Source: Symsagittifera roscoffensis (Eukaryota; Xenacoelomorpha; Acoela; Convolutidae). From it: DNA of 64,000 nt. Under the pieces are notes generated by a model, which was not told the origin of the DNA, searched no databases, and saw only the letters and a list, made by a program, of their open reading frames with translations. The stretch covers positions 40,695,223 to 40,759,222 of the forward strand of contig NC_087066.1 in the NCBI RefSeq assembly GCF_963678635.1, read 5' to 3'. Below are positions 1-11,883 of the stretch, one piece after another. A program made the translations under genes and the position numbers. Numbering within the stretch: position 1 is the stretch's first letter; each line of letters begins with the position of its first letter.

Positions 1-2897
1 TGCAAAACAGTTGCTACATTTGATACAGTTTCTAATTTACTCTCGGGCTATTTGACTTCTACACCTACTAAGTATGTATATAAACTTCGTTTTGCAAATC
101 TAACCCCCACAACACTTACAACACTATGTTAAAACATATCCCATCATCAACTCCCCCTACCCCTCCTTTATTTTTTCGTCTCTTCCATTGCCATCAAACT
201 TACCCCTCCACGGAAATTTTAACCATTCCCCATTAACGCATAGATCCACCCTACCCTGCACACGCACTTTTGACCTTCCCACTAAATCACACTCAGATTG
301 ATTGCGGTGTTTCACATTCATTCCGCAAAAATTTTCCCCACAATAAAAACAGGTAAAAAATGACACGTTTGCGCACTTAATAGAAGTTTTGTCATTTTTG
401 ATAATATCACTAAGCTAGTACATTCGGGCGGGAAAGTGGGTCATATATGGAAGTATATGCAATTGGTGGAAAGTTAAGAAAGATCAAAAAACAATTTACA
501 AATATAAGAAAAAAGTAACCAAAAAGAGAAAACTTACGATAGAAAGAAACAAAAAGTAAAATAAAACTTTTTATCCAAAGCAATTTTTTTCTTTTAAAAG
601 CAACAAGTGTTTGGGAAAACTTTCAGTTTCAAAGTTTTTTCAATTGGTCATGTTTCTAATTTACGGCAAATTATCTGAAAACGACAAACAAAAAAACTAA
701 ACCTGAAAAAGTTTTTCTAATGCAGTATAGTTGATTGTAACTGAGTCAAAAATGTCTCCGTTAAAATTATGAAAATTTGCTGTAGAAAAATGTGAAAAAT
801 ATTTCATTTCTAATTGATTATAAGCAAAAATTTATCATTTTGAAGAATATTGCTAAAATGACAATTATCGTTTTCCTTGAAAACTCTGGTGTAAAAGACC
901 TCTAAAATTAGTTCTGAACAGGGGTAAAAATATACTAATTAAAAGAGTAAAAAAGTACTATGGCATAAGATAGTTAGGCACCTCATGGAAAGATATTAAA
1001 CTTAGTATTATGGAAAGCCCTGCTGGTCGCAAACAATATTACAGAAACAAAATCTAAAAAAAAACGATTTTGGTGTTAGTGGTCTGATTGTTTTTGGCTA
1101 AAAAATCAAAATTCAGACTAAATTAGACAAAGTTTGGTCATTGATTACTGGCCGCCCATACTGGATTTGGTGAGAAATAGTCAATTATAATGGATAACAT
1201 AGCTAACAAGTTTTTTTTATAACAAGGGATTATAATTACACTTCTTGAATATGAAGTGGATTTGAAAGCCATTATAATTTTTTTCATATTTTTATTTAGT
1301 TTCTAGTTGAAGGGGTTATCATGTCTATAAAATTAATTTTTTAGATACAATCGCCACAAACCCTACAACACTACATTTAAACCGATTGCTTCATCAACAC
1401 TCCCCTCCTACTCCCCCAAACTTTACTCTCTTCCAAACTTACCATCGCCATCAAATTTACCCCTCCCCGGCGATTTTAATCATTCCCTCGCAACACATAG
1501 ATCCACCCTACCCCGCAGACACACACACACGCATTTGCGTTTTCCACTGACTCACAGTTAGACTGATTGCGGAGTTTCACAACGATTCCAAAAAAAAATT
1601 TCGAAGTTAAAGATAGTCAAAAAATGACACGTTTGTGCACTTTTTAAAAAAATTGACGAAAAGTTTAGGATTTTGATCAAATGGTGAAAAGTACGTAAGT
1701 TGGTCATAAATGAAAAGAGACGCAATTGGGGGAAGGCTAAAGAAACTTAAAAAACGTATCATAAAATTGTTCTACCTAAACCGAATTTCCTTTTAAAAAT
1801 TTCAACCGGTGTTTTGAAAGCTTCCAGTTTTAAATTTTTTATACAAATTTTCGGTTTACGGCAAGTTATTTGAAAATGGCAAATCAAAGACAAAATCTAA
1901 AACAACTGTAAAACAGCTTGTAATCGATTCAAAAAGCATTTCATATTAAATTATTGGTTATTGCTGAAAAATTAAGATAAAATTGTTTTTTTTTTTCAAA
2001 TTAAGCAAATATTTAGGATTTTGAAAGATACCGTTAATATGACTATAAATCTACCATTATTCATAGAACTCTGGAGTGGGTGACCTCCAAAGTTAAACTT
2101 TTTAACGTTACTTAAGCTATTATAGTCACTCGGTCTTGCATAGTTGCATAGTTCAACTATTTCAGTACCTTTTACTGAAACAAATAAAAACAGGAAATGA
2201 ACAAAAAATATTAAGAAAAACTGATGATTTTAATTTTCTTTTTTCATACGATATACTTTATTTTTTATCTTTAATCACAGCAACTTATTATCTGCGGATC
2301 ATTTTAATTTTATACTTCAATGTGAAAAAAAAAGAAAAGTAATTGAAAAAAAAAGTTGTAGAAAACAAGACTCTCCTTAGATTAATTTTTTCTATTTTAG
2401 CAACGATGAGTTATTAAAATCTTGAAATGATTTTTTTTTCATCTGCGGGTAATTTAAATTTAATATTTCAATGTGAAACAAAAGTTGAGAAAATAATTGA
2501 AATTTTTTGATGAAAACCGTCTCTTCTTGTAGTGTAAATATGAGCGCTTATTCTATTTCACAAATCGAGGAGTAATCAAAGATATCAATGGCTCCTAAGT
2601 GTCTGCGGGTCATTTTAATTTTAAAATTAGAAACAATAATTGACAAAAGATACTTTTAAATGAAAAATAATGTGAGTTTTGTAATTTTTTGAATTTTATT
2701 GATAAATAGGAGCGGTCGAAACAATCTGTGTTACTTGCGCAGTATCTGCGAATTCTTTTTAGTGAATCAGCAGGGAGTCCTAAGCCGGAGCTCGATATTT
2801 TAAGGTTGAAGTAGAGCTCGCTTGATCATGTTGATCTAATTTCAACTATGGTTGTCTTAATTAAACTGCTATACTAATATGGCTTGGATAATTCCAG
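1..2897. other. Non-coding stretch with an old tandem duplication
   Basis: No convincing exon was seen before the receptor exon at 2898. The stretch is AT-rich. Two diverged copies of one sequence are recognisable, about 95-930 and 1345-2110. They share a block about CATAGATCCACCCTACCC (around 239 and 1497) and a block near AGAACTCTGG (around 881 and 2066). A short CA microsatellite lies near 1520. The short open frames here look like chance frames. Upstream receptor exons (signal peptide, start of the extracellular domain) may lie to the left of the window. Confidence 0.6.
95..2110. repeat. Diverged direct repeat, two copies about 1.25 kb apart
   Basis: Copy A (about 95-930) and copy B (about 1345-2110) align in the same orientation through several blocks: the CAACAC-rich start, the CATAGATCCACCCTACC block, the block ending in AAAAAATGACACGTTTG, and the AGAACTCTGG block. 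Divergence is high, so this is an old tandem duplication or two copies of an unnamed repeat. Borders are approximate because the comparison was done by eye. Confidence 0.6.
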
Positions 2898-3121
2898 GAG
2901 TTCACGATGGACTTTTTCTTCCGTCAAATGTGGCTGGACCCTCGACTGTCATACCAGAACGCCACTTACCCTTATATCCAGTTCGGATCAGAAATCTCCG
3001 ACAAGATATGGAAGCCGGATACTTACTTCCTGAGTGCAGTCCACACCTCCGTGCACGCGGGAGGCTCCGTCAACTCACTCATTCGCATTCACCCCGAGGG
3101 ACGTGTCCTCGTCAGTGAGCG
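2898..3121 (+). CDS. Cys-loop receptor subunit, extracellular-domain exon (loops D and A)
   Basis: This is an internal exon of a GABA-A/glycine-type ligand-gated chloride channel subunit, a plasma-membrane neurotransmitter receptor. The reading frame starts in phase 0 after an AG acceptor (ATTCCAG) and ends after two bases of a codon at a GTAAGT donor. It encodes 74 codons, including FTMDFFFRQMWLDPRL, the beta-2 strand/loop D with the arginine that contacts agonist carboxylates in GABA receptors, and IWKPDTYF, the loop A W-x-P-D signature. At 224 nt it corresponds to the conserved vertebrate GABA-A exon of about 221 nt starting at the same residue. The phases join exactly with the exon at 11105. 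Subunit type cannot be named from this exon alone; it could be a GABA, glycine or invertebrate-specific anion-channel subunit. Confidence 0.93.
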
Positions 3122-6100
3122 GTAAGTTGTAACAAATCATTAAAGGTTCGTTTTTTCACTGTCAAAATTACCTTACAATTCATAAATTACTAACTGGACG
3201 TTTTATTAAAACTAGGTTTTGCTACAAATTTAGTTTCAACTAATCAGTTTCGGGCATGTTCATTTGATTACTTCCCATTTCGAGATTTGGGAATTTTATT
3301 GTTAAATGTAAGTAAATAGACCTCCAAAAACAGTGACTTGCTGCTTAACAACTACAATTGAAAAAGTGTTCAATCTGGTTATCAAAAACGCTAGTCATCC
3401 AAACTTGCTAGTCAAGCTGGTTTTTTCAATCTTTTTTTTTTCAGGAAAAAACATTTAAAATGTTCTCTCGCAAAAACATGGTTTTTCGCCTTTTCACTTT
3501 CTATTTTTCTATTCAACTCAATTTAACTGCTGATAGAAAGAAAAAGTTACGCTTTTCAAAATATAAGGCACACGAGGAGCAAAAAAAACACGATCGATTT
3601 TTTAACTTTAAATTTTGATTGACTTTTCAAAGGGGGTTTCTAGTTTTGCTACGATTTCCCTGACAATAAAAAATTTACCATTGGACCAGTTAATTGTAGA
3701 CATTTTCTCAAAATTGGCCAGTTTCATAAAAAAAGTTGGAAAATTGAAAGTAAAAGAGCTTTAAGGTGATCTGGTTTCAATTCATTAGAATTAAAAAAAA
3801 TGGGTTTTTTTTTGAAAAATCATTTTTTATCGTTCCATTGGCTTCAATATCATTTTTCCCATCTTCTGATTGCTTTGTTATGCGTCAAAAAAATTTTGCT
3901 AAAAAAATTCTAGTCCCAAAATTATTGAACTGGATTATCTGACCTTATTTGGCATGCAGATATATTTAAAGTTTTTGGTAAACTCGAGGTGCATTTCGGT
4001 AAAAGGTTATTTTGTATGAGGTTATGGATTTGTATGATTAGCCGTTTTTAGACAAATTGCATGTATTTGTAACCTAAAAATAAATACGAATACACTGGAC
4101 TTTTTTATTATGGAGGGACTGATTGACGAAAACGCTTCAACCAATCGGAATCTTTGGACATTCATGTTCGCAAAAAATCTTATTCTCAAAATCATAGTCG
4201 AAAGTTGCTGAAAATGAGTTTTATTAGTACAGCTAAATTTAGTAATACAATTCGTGAAGATATTGATTCCTTTTTCAATTTTTTTCTAAAATCTCAATCC
4301 TTCAAGTTTTTTTATAATGCGTCTTAAAATATTTTGGTTATAGGCTTGTTTTCCAAAAGATCACTTTTAATTTTGTGGCCCTTTCATTTTGCTTAATTTG
4401 AGATCTCTTGAAACTTTTCAAAAACCAATTTTATTGACTGAAACTAATTTTCCATCATTCGGTTCTCCATTGAAAGGAATGCCACCTGAATCAACGTTGA
4501 AATCCGGAACTGTAGCTTTATAATTCAGCGAGAAAATCATTAAACTAGCAAATATGGCAAAACATGATGGTTTCAAAACATCGCAAAAGAAATGGATGCA
4601 CCTATGATTATTTGATATCCGTCTAAAAATTGAAAAAGCTTGCTTTTTTTTCTCCTTGATAAACTAAAAAAGATTGGTAAAACAGATATGTTAAGTTCAA
4701 CGACTTATGCGTGATACATGTAGATGCAAATATTAATGAAATTTCGCTGAAACAGGGAATTTTATTAATAAGAATTCAACCATGGAAACATTTTATTTGA
4801 ATCGTTGGAGTGGTTTTCATAGATAGCTGAGATGTTTTTGATAAAAAATTTTGACAAAACGGAAAATTTTCTCAAACCTTCAGAGTTGGAAAGATGTTTA
4901 TTCCAAATTTTTTGCGTTTTTACATCCGAGCTTTAACACCTTTGAGATAGTGTCTTGCAATTTAGCTGCAAGAATTTTTCAGATGATTTTCTTTTGTTTC
5001 TGCTGCTTTGAAAAATTTGAAGCGCGCATTTTGTTTGCTGTTTTGGATGCATGCAAACTCTTTTAAATAATTATAGGAAAAACTTCTTATCTTTCATAAT
5101 AAATTAATATGATTCACCATTGTCCCGACTGCAGTTTAAGTGGTATCGAACAATTTTTTGCACAATATCAAACGCCAAGTGTAAAAACTTGAGTGGTACA
5201 AAATGAGAACGACGATTTAGCTTGTGCCTACTCGATTTGGAACAATTTTGTTGTTCAAATCAACTCGTCTTGCATAAACAATCAGCGTAACTCTTTCAGC
5301 ATAATAATTAAAGTTTGCACAGTTTGCATAATTTAGACCAAAGCATAGCGAAAACAATCTAAGATAAAATAAAGGTATTTGAACTCAGTTAATTGATACC
5401 TTCAACAGGGTATAATTTGTTTGATTATTTCCAACATTTGACTGAATAAGAAACAACCAAAGCATAAATTTCCCGCATTTCTTATACAACAAAAATGTGC
5501 ACGGGCAACTTCCAATTTTGACGTGATTTCTCCCTAGTACTAAAAGTATTAAGGCCTTGATCTCAAATTTAAATAGATATTTCACATGCTATCATTTTCC
5601 GTAAAATTATGGGTTTAAAGATTGCAAATTTGGCAAATTGGGTTAATTATTTTGGTTATTATTTCCAAATTTCAAGCAATTTCTTCTAATTAAAACATTT
5701 ATTTTTTAAATTTTTTTTATCACTTTACATTAAAAATTTTACTTTAAAAATCGATTGTAAAGGAATCTTTTCAAAAAGTTTAAAACTTTTTCTACTATAT
5801 TTATCAAACCAATTGGTAATCCAGATACGTTGAAGGGTGTTAAGAAAAGTCGGGCTGATACGACCAGTCGTATACCTATTTAAAATCTAATCTTAACTTC
5901 GTCTTGTTAGTTCTGTACATTTTCTAATATAAACAAGAAAATGCGCCTTCATCCATTGCAAAAAATTTATAGCCTCAGCAACTGATGTTTATTCATGGAA
6001 GATTCATTATAAATATTGATATTGCTTTCGAAGATTCAGTTTGTTATTTATATTATTCTTTCAACATTTCTAGCAAAACCTTGTTGAGTTTTATAAGTTA

Positions 6101-7864
6101 GTAATTTCTCGACATTCAATCAGAACGAAATTCAATTGTTCAAAAAACCCATTTTCAGTAAAAAAAAACATCAATTTCAAATTATTAGATAAAATTTTGT
6201 GCCGAAATGAGAAAAAGCAAACTGTGGGTTTTCATCAATTGGTGCCTAATAAAGGCAAATGTATACTTTTCAGGAAATCTTTTCAAAATAGCTGTAACTC
6301 ATGGATAAAATTTCTCTTTCCTCCTGCTTAATTGTAGATAGTTTTCCAATCAATATGCTTTTCTACAAAAATTTACTTGCTGTATTTTTATGTTTTCTTT
6401 TTTTGATTTCCTCAATTTTCTTAATATCCTCAATTTCTTTTAGAATTTTTCATTTATTGCATATAAAAGTTTCATGACTTTATAAATAATGCAGTCAAAG
6501 GAAAATGTGATTAACTTTTTAGTTTCTTAGTCTCTTTCTTTTGACTAAAATAGTGATATCAAAAAAATGAATGATCGGTCCGAAGATTTTGTTTTGAGCT
6601 CAAACAAAATTATTTTCTGTTTTGAAATGTAATGAAAAGATACTGATTCTCTAAGGTGGCGTCCCTCTTGATGGAAGGACCGAAGTTTGGAAAAAAAATT
6701 TAAGATATTTTTTGAGCCAACCAGAATTGTGCATTCAAAAATCTCGGGGAAATTGCTACAGTTTCAAAAAATCAAATAAATCTAGGCCATTATAATTAAT
6801 ACTGAAAACTTTTTGAAGTCAATGAACTTAGTGAGTGCTCTTTTATAAGTCTTGCTGAATTTTTTTAGGAAAAAGTCTTAAATTTTGTTCACGCTCAATT
6901 TTGATTTTTCGCGGTTATATTTGTGGTTTTTTTTCAAGTTCAGTGCATTTCTATTGTTAAAAGGAAGGCAAACTGCACTATAGAAAAGAAAAAGTGTATG
7001 GTCAACGAAAAACGTGATCGACTTCTAATTTCGAAAAAGGAAATTAATTATCAGATTTCCCAGCGAAACAAAAATTTTGACTATTGATCCAGTTTTTTCA
7101 AATTGGGTCAATTCTAACGCAAAAATTGTCCGGGATAAATTGTTCTACAAAATCAAAGAGTTTTAAAGCCATCTAGTTTTTTCTTTGAAATTCAAAAGTT
7201 ATAGGTTTTTTTAAAAATCAAGTCCATTTTTTTTCAGTTTCCTTGCGTTCATTAGTCTTTTTCAATCTTCGGTTGGCTATGTTTTTTCTGCACAAGTTTG
7301 GCATGTTAAAATCGATTCTCTTGAAAATTTTTTATCATTCGGTGCCTCGATCATGAGAAATGCCCGCTTACTCCAAAAATAAAAATTTTGCAAATCGAGG
7401 CCTAATATTTTCCAAAAAAAAGAAAGTAGTTATCATCAGTCAGCTTTCCATGGAATTAGTGAAACTCTCTATCCGCCTTAGAATTAAAAAAACATCTAGC
7501 ATACAATCTACTTAACAATTGCAATTGTTAAGAAAGGGTTAGAAAGTGGGCAATTGTTTTAAAGGTTAGGTTTATTGAATTTTCTACTTCGACCAATTAG
7601 ATTTATTATTATTATCATTATTAATAAGAATTCCACGGGAGAGTCCGTGAGAGTTCGTCGACCCTCAGATGATTTTTAAGAATGCAGCAATTTTGAAATT
7701 TAGCATAGAAAGCCCTAGTGCTTCTTTACTGATTTTATTTATAGGGGTTGTGATTCTTTGGTAGATACAATAGAGTGATGATAGTTAAGCATATATAGCC
7801 AAATAAAATACAATTTGCTGAAAATTAGTACTATTAGAAAAACCAATTATTTCAGTTTATTTCT

Positions 7865-8830
7865 GTAACGCTAAAATCATATTTTGATGTTATTGACTAA
7901 AGCAATTTTTTTAAACAAATCTTGTTTCATTGAAGTTAAAATGACAATGTTTCAGATTGAAAAATGTTTAGTTTAAGATGATTGTCAAAAGTTAATAAAA
8001 TTAATTGAACTAAAGCAGCAATTAGAACATTTAAAAATTGGTCCTCAGTCTTTGCCACTAAAACCTTTATTGATCGCTAATATAGGAGGAATTCTTCTTA
8101 AATTTATATTAGTGATTCAATAAACTTCTTTCTGCTGCAATAAACTAGTTTTCTGCTGCAATAAAATTACAGTGACCTTTATTATACGACATCTGAGTTC
8201 TAATTAATCATCATAACAGACCAAAAAATTGGAAAACGCTTTTACTTTTCTTAGATAAAATAGTTAGGATAAAGGCCGCAGATTTTAAAAATTACAGGCC
8301 AAAAACGCCCTAATGTTTGAAATAAAACAATGATTTGAGACATTAACGGAACCAAGTTAGCATCTTCTCATTAGAGCAGTTTGATGGAAAGATTTTTCTG
8401 AAACACGAATCCATACCTGGATGTTTTTGATTAAAGCAAGTTTTTGAAATAAATTTTGTTCCAATTAGGTTAAAATGACGAAGTTTCAAATTAAAGTGTT
8501 TAATTCAATATTTAGTCAAAACTGAATATTTTTGAATGACCTAAAGCAGCCATTTGAACATACAAGGTTGTGCCCTCAGTCCTTGCCCCCCAGAGTCAGT
8601 TTATTGACTCATTAATATAGGCGCAGAAGGCATTCCTTATACGCTTAAATTAGTGAGTCAATAAACTAGCTTTTTTTCTGCCATAAAATTCTGGTGACCT
8701 TTATTAAGTGACATCTGAGTTCCAAATAATCATCAAACCAACCCAAAAAATTGAGAACAATTTTTTCACTTCATTAGACTAAAATTTTGAATATTAAAGG
8801 TCAAAAACGCCTTTATGTTTGAAATAAAAC
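7865..8830. repeat. Diverged direct tandem repeat, period about 0.53 kb
   Basis: Two neighbouring blocks in the same orientation share long similar strings: TGACTAAAGCAA at about 7896 against TGATTAAAGCAA at about 8429, TCAGTC(C/T)TTGCC in each, the AGT-CAATAAACT block, and GTGACCTTTATTA followed by ACATCTGAGTTC. They differ by many substitutions and small indels. No coding frame is shared. It is an ancient duplication or two copies of an unnamed repeat. Confidence 0.65.
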
Positions 8831-9624
8831 GGGAGGATGTTAACATGCTTCTAAATGGGAATTTTCAGCCACTCAGATATGAGCATTTTACATGCAGCGT
8901 TTAGCAAATCTAATCTGAAATAAATACTTGGGTGGAAGATTTTTACTTGGTCTATCTGAGGGGCGGGGGGGGGGGGTTTCAATTTGATCTCCATTAAAGA
9001 ACGGTGCTCTGAGAAAAGTAAATCAATGGCAAAACAACGCGACCAAGAGCCGAGAGAATTGAGTGATCACAACGATTATTAGTAGACTTAGCTTATTCCT
9101 CTGCTAATTTGGATGAAATAAGTCTTTTCCGTGAATGCTTCTTGGTGAAATTTTTCTCACGCCCGCAAAAGCATGGCCAATGAGTTGTTAAGAGATGGTC
9201 AAAAATCAAATTGGGAATTAGTTCCTATCAATTTGAGTATCTCCGAGGAAATGAGCTGCAACGAACATGAGAACTTTTTCATTAGTTAACGATGCAAATT
9301 GAACATGTTTTAGCCAATTATTTTTGATTCGTTCTACAATTGAACCTTCATTTTTCTAATAGACCACGCGTTTGTTATGATAGATGGTTATTTGTGAAGC
9401 GTTTTTTATGATAGATGGATCAATTGATGGAAGTTGAAAGACTTGCAGTACAAAACTTTCAGTTACAAAAGAGAGTGTTAAGATTTATTGTTTTGAATAA
9501 CTATTTGGGTTCTTTTCAATTTTCTGGAAAAATGACTGAAAATTAGCTTGAGGGTAATGCAAAATTGGGAGAAGTTATTATTACTTGTTTGCTTACCAAA
9601 TTTTTGACGCCACTTAAAAGAAAC

Positions 9625-10064
9625 CAGGGGCGGATTTAGGAGGGGGCGGGGGGGGGGGGGGGGGCGGACGCCCCCCCCCTCAGGGATTCGACCCCCTCCC
9701 GACCCAAAGGGTCCCCCCTTTGATACTTTTTCAGAAATCCGTTTTTGGCCGACCGACCCTAAAATTTTTCTAAAGGCGCCTTCGGCGCCAATATATACTA
9801 ACTTTGAGGGGGTGCGCGCGCCAAAAAAAAACGCGAAAAAAACGCAAAGTTTTTCAAAAAGTGCCCAAAAACGGCTTTTTTGACTGTTTTTTAAAAAATT
9901 TGCCTGCGGCGCAGAAAATTTTGCCAAAATAGGGGCAAAACAGTGCTTTGGGAGAGCTCGAAAAATCAATTTGGTCGACCTAAAAAAAAAAAAAGGTCGT
10001 CAAAATTTTGGAAAATTTTTTGAAAATCCGCCCCCCCCTCGAGAAAATCCTAGATCCGCCCCTG
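9625..10064. mobile_element. hAT-like non-autonomous element (MITE), complete, 440 bp
   Basis: The element begins CAGGGGCGGATTTAGG and ends CCTAGATCCGCCCCTG, an imperfect terminal inverted repeat. It is flanked by a perfect 8-bp direct duplication AAAGAAAC at 9617-9624 and 10065-10072. An 8-bp TSD with CAGGG termini is typical of hAT-superfamily elements. The interior is G/C-run rich and has no transposase. The 163-residue antisense frame across it is low-complexity and shows no domain. Confidence 0.85.
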
Positions 10065-10419
10065 AAAGAAACTGCTTGTTTTGATCAATTGAAGACAACT
10101 TTCATTGATTTCAAGACTTTGTAAGACCATGTTTTGAAGTTATGAAATTTTCTCACTCTTGTTCTTTGTTCTCTTGTCTTGAACCGCGCCACTTGTAAAT
10201 AAATGGAAAATGCACCTTGCAACTAAAGCATATTTATTTCATAATCTTCAAGAAAAACATCGACTGAAATGCGTACCGCATGTTTTTTTTTAAAAAAACG
10301 ATTGATCCAATTTTCAGAAAAAAATGGGTTCACAATTATCTCAACAAGTCAATTCAAACTGATCAGATTCTACTTATCAATCATTTTGGGTTGCCAGATA
10401 GAGCAAAACTGGATAGATA

Positions 10420-10811
10420 AACCCCCCTCCATCAGGACATCGACCCCCTGCCGACACAAAGGGTCCCCATTTGTACTAATTTGAGATATCCATTTCTGGT
10501 GAAGGACTCTAAAGGCGTCTTTGACGCCAATAAATGCTAATTTTGAGGTGGGAGCGCGCGCCGAAAAAACGCAAATTTTGGTCAAAGTTTTCCAAAAATT
10601 GCCTAAAAATTTTTTGGCCCGTTTTTTTTTTCTTCAAAAGTTTGCCTACGGCGCAGAAAAATTGGTCAAAATGAGGTCTTATAGTGATTTAGGAGAGCTC
10701 AGAAAATGAATTTGATCGACCTAAAAAAAGGTTGATAAAAGTTTCGAATTTTTTTTTTTGAAAATCCGCCCCGTCCCTCACCCCCTCGAGAAAATCCTAG
10801 ATCCGCCCCTG
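10420..10811. mobile_element. hAT-like MITE, left end truncated
   Basis: The right end CCTAGATCCGCCCCTG at 10796-10811 and interior strings (for example CGACCCCCTGCCGACACAAAGGG and GGCGCAGAAAA) match the complete copy at 9625-10064 in the same orientation. The left terminal repeat is missing, so it is a fragment. A further short fragment of the same family may lie about 10888-10950. Confidence 0.7.
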
Positions 10812-11104
10812 GATGAACAAAAAAAGAATCGAGCGTGAAGCATACAAATATTTGGGTGAATCGTATCGTTTTTACATTGCGCTGATAATTGCCCAAAAAT
10901 TTCGCGCCGCAGGCAAAATTTAGAAAAAACAGGTCAAAAAAGTCGTTTTCAATCAAGTAACATACAAAAAAATCCCACTTAACAGAGTTAAATGGTTAAG
11001 AACGTTTTGAAACTGATTTAATTTGTGAAGAATCGTATGATTGAGGTTTTGAATTTGATTTATAATGCATATTACTTTTAGTTTTTTCAACTTGTTCGTT
11101 ATAG

Positions 11105-11187
11105 ACTTCGCGTGACCTCCAAGTGCTTCATGATTCTCACATTCTTCCCTCTCGACACTCAGAAATGCTCTCTCCTAGTCGGCTCAT
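11105..11187 (+). CDS. Cys-loop receptor subunit, Cys-loop exon (83 nt)
   Basis: This exon contains the diagnostic disulphide loop: two cysteines separated by 13 residues, with FPLD in the expected place (CFMILTFFPLDTQKC). It starts with one base that completes the arginine codon split at 3121. It ends with one base (T) that joins AC at 43715 to make tyrosine. It lies between a TATAG acceptor and a GTTAGT donor. Exactly 83 nt is the conserved length of the matching exon in vertebrate GABA-A genes. It is too short to appear as an open frame on its own and was found from family knowledge and phase. The Cys-loop couples agonist binding to the pore in the membrane domain. Confidence 0.92.
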
Positions 11188-11728
11188 GTTAGTACAAACT
11201 TAGAGGGGGGCGGAGCGATTAGCATGTGTGCCTATTATCATATCATGTTTGCTTTAACTCTGCGTGCTTCAGACGAAAAACAAACTAGCATAAAATTTCA
11301 AATATTTTCGAAAATCACTTGATATGTTTATGAGAGTGAAATTTTCACTTTCGACTAATTCAAAATTCGGCTAAGTGCGTGGTGGCCAAAATTGGAAACT
11401 TGAGAAAGCAAAATGTGACAGCAAATCTTCAATCTCCATTCTTTTACATAGGCATGCTAATCGACACATATGCTAATAGGCCGATCCCCTCAAATAAAAA
11501 TCCATTTCGATTTTGCTACCTAACTGAAATGAATTCAGGTAATTGGCCGAATTAGATTTTAAATATATCATATTGCTCTTTAGATTGTCTGTGGGGTGGG
11601 AGGATCGAAGATAAATTTTAAAAATGCTCCAAGTTTATTTGCAACAGCGTCAAGTTTTGGTTACCACCCGCACTCAACAAAAGAAGAAATCAATTGCTAA
11701 AAGTACAATTATAAATAGGGTGAAGGTG

Positions 11729-11883
11729 GAGGCGGAGCAATGAGCAGAATGGCCTAAAAGCAGAATGGGTCCAAGAGCAGAAAAACTTTAAAAAAGTCCT
11801 TTTTATTAATTTATTTAGCCCGTACAAGTCAATATTTTTCTGTTTTTCTGCTCTTGGACCCGTTCTGCTTATTGCTCCGCCTC
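11729..11883. mobile_element. Short MITE with AGCAGAA-rich inverted repeats
   Basis: The left end GAGGCGGAGCAATGAGCAGAA and right end, read in reverse complement, GAGGCGGAGCAATAAGCAGAA are near-perfect inverted repeats. The inner strings GGGTCCAAGAGCAGAAAAAC and its complement extend the pairing to nearly 60 bp, so the whole 155 bp can fold into a hairpin. A degraded relative lies at 45686 to about 46037. No coding capacity and no clear target duplication were seen. Confidence 0.7.

Larger units (their letters stand above)
3122..11104 (+). other. Receptor intron (8.0 kb) with repeats, no gene seen
   Basis: The intron runs from the GTAAGT donor after 3121 to the TTATAG acceptor before 11105. 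It is AT-rich non-coding sequence holding a diverged direct repeat at about 7865-8830, a hAT-like MITE at 9625-10064 and a left-truncated relative at about 10420-10811. Sequence around 3550-3900 resembles 6990-7300 at low identity, suggesting another old dispersed repeat. A homopolymer G run lies near 8957. Confidence 0.8.

Noticed and set aside
9478-9969. 163-codon antisense frame over the hAT-like MITE
   Set aside because: Its middle is encoded by C/G homopolymers and MITE sequence; no transposase motif.
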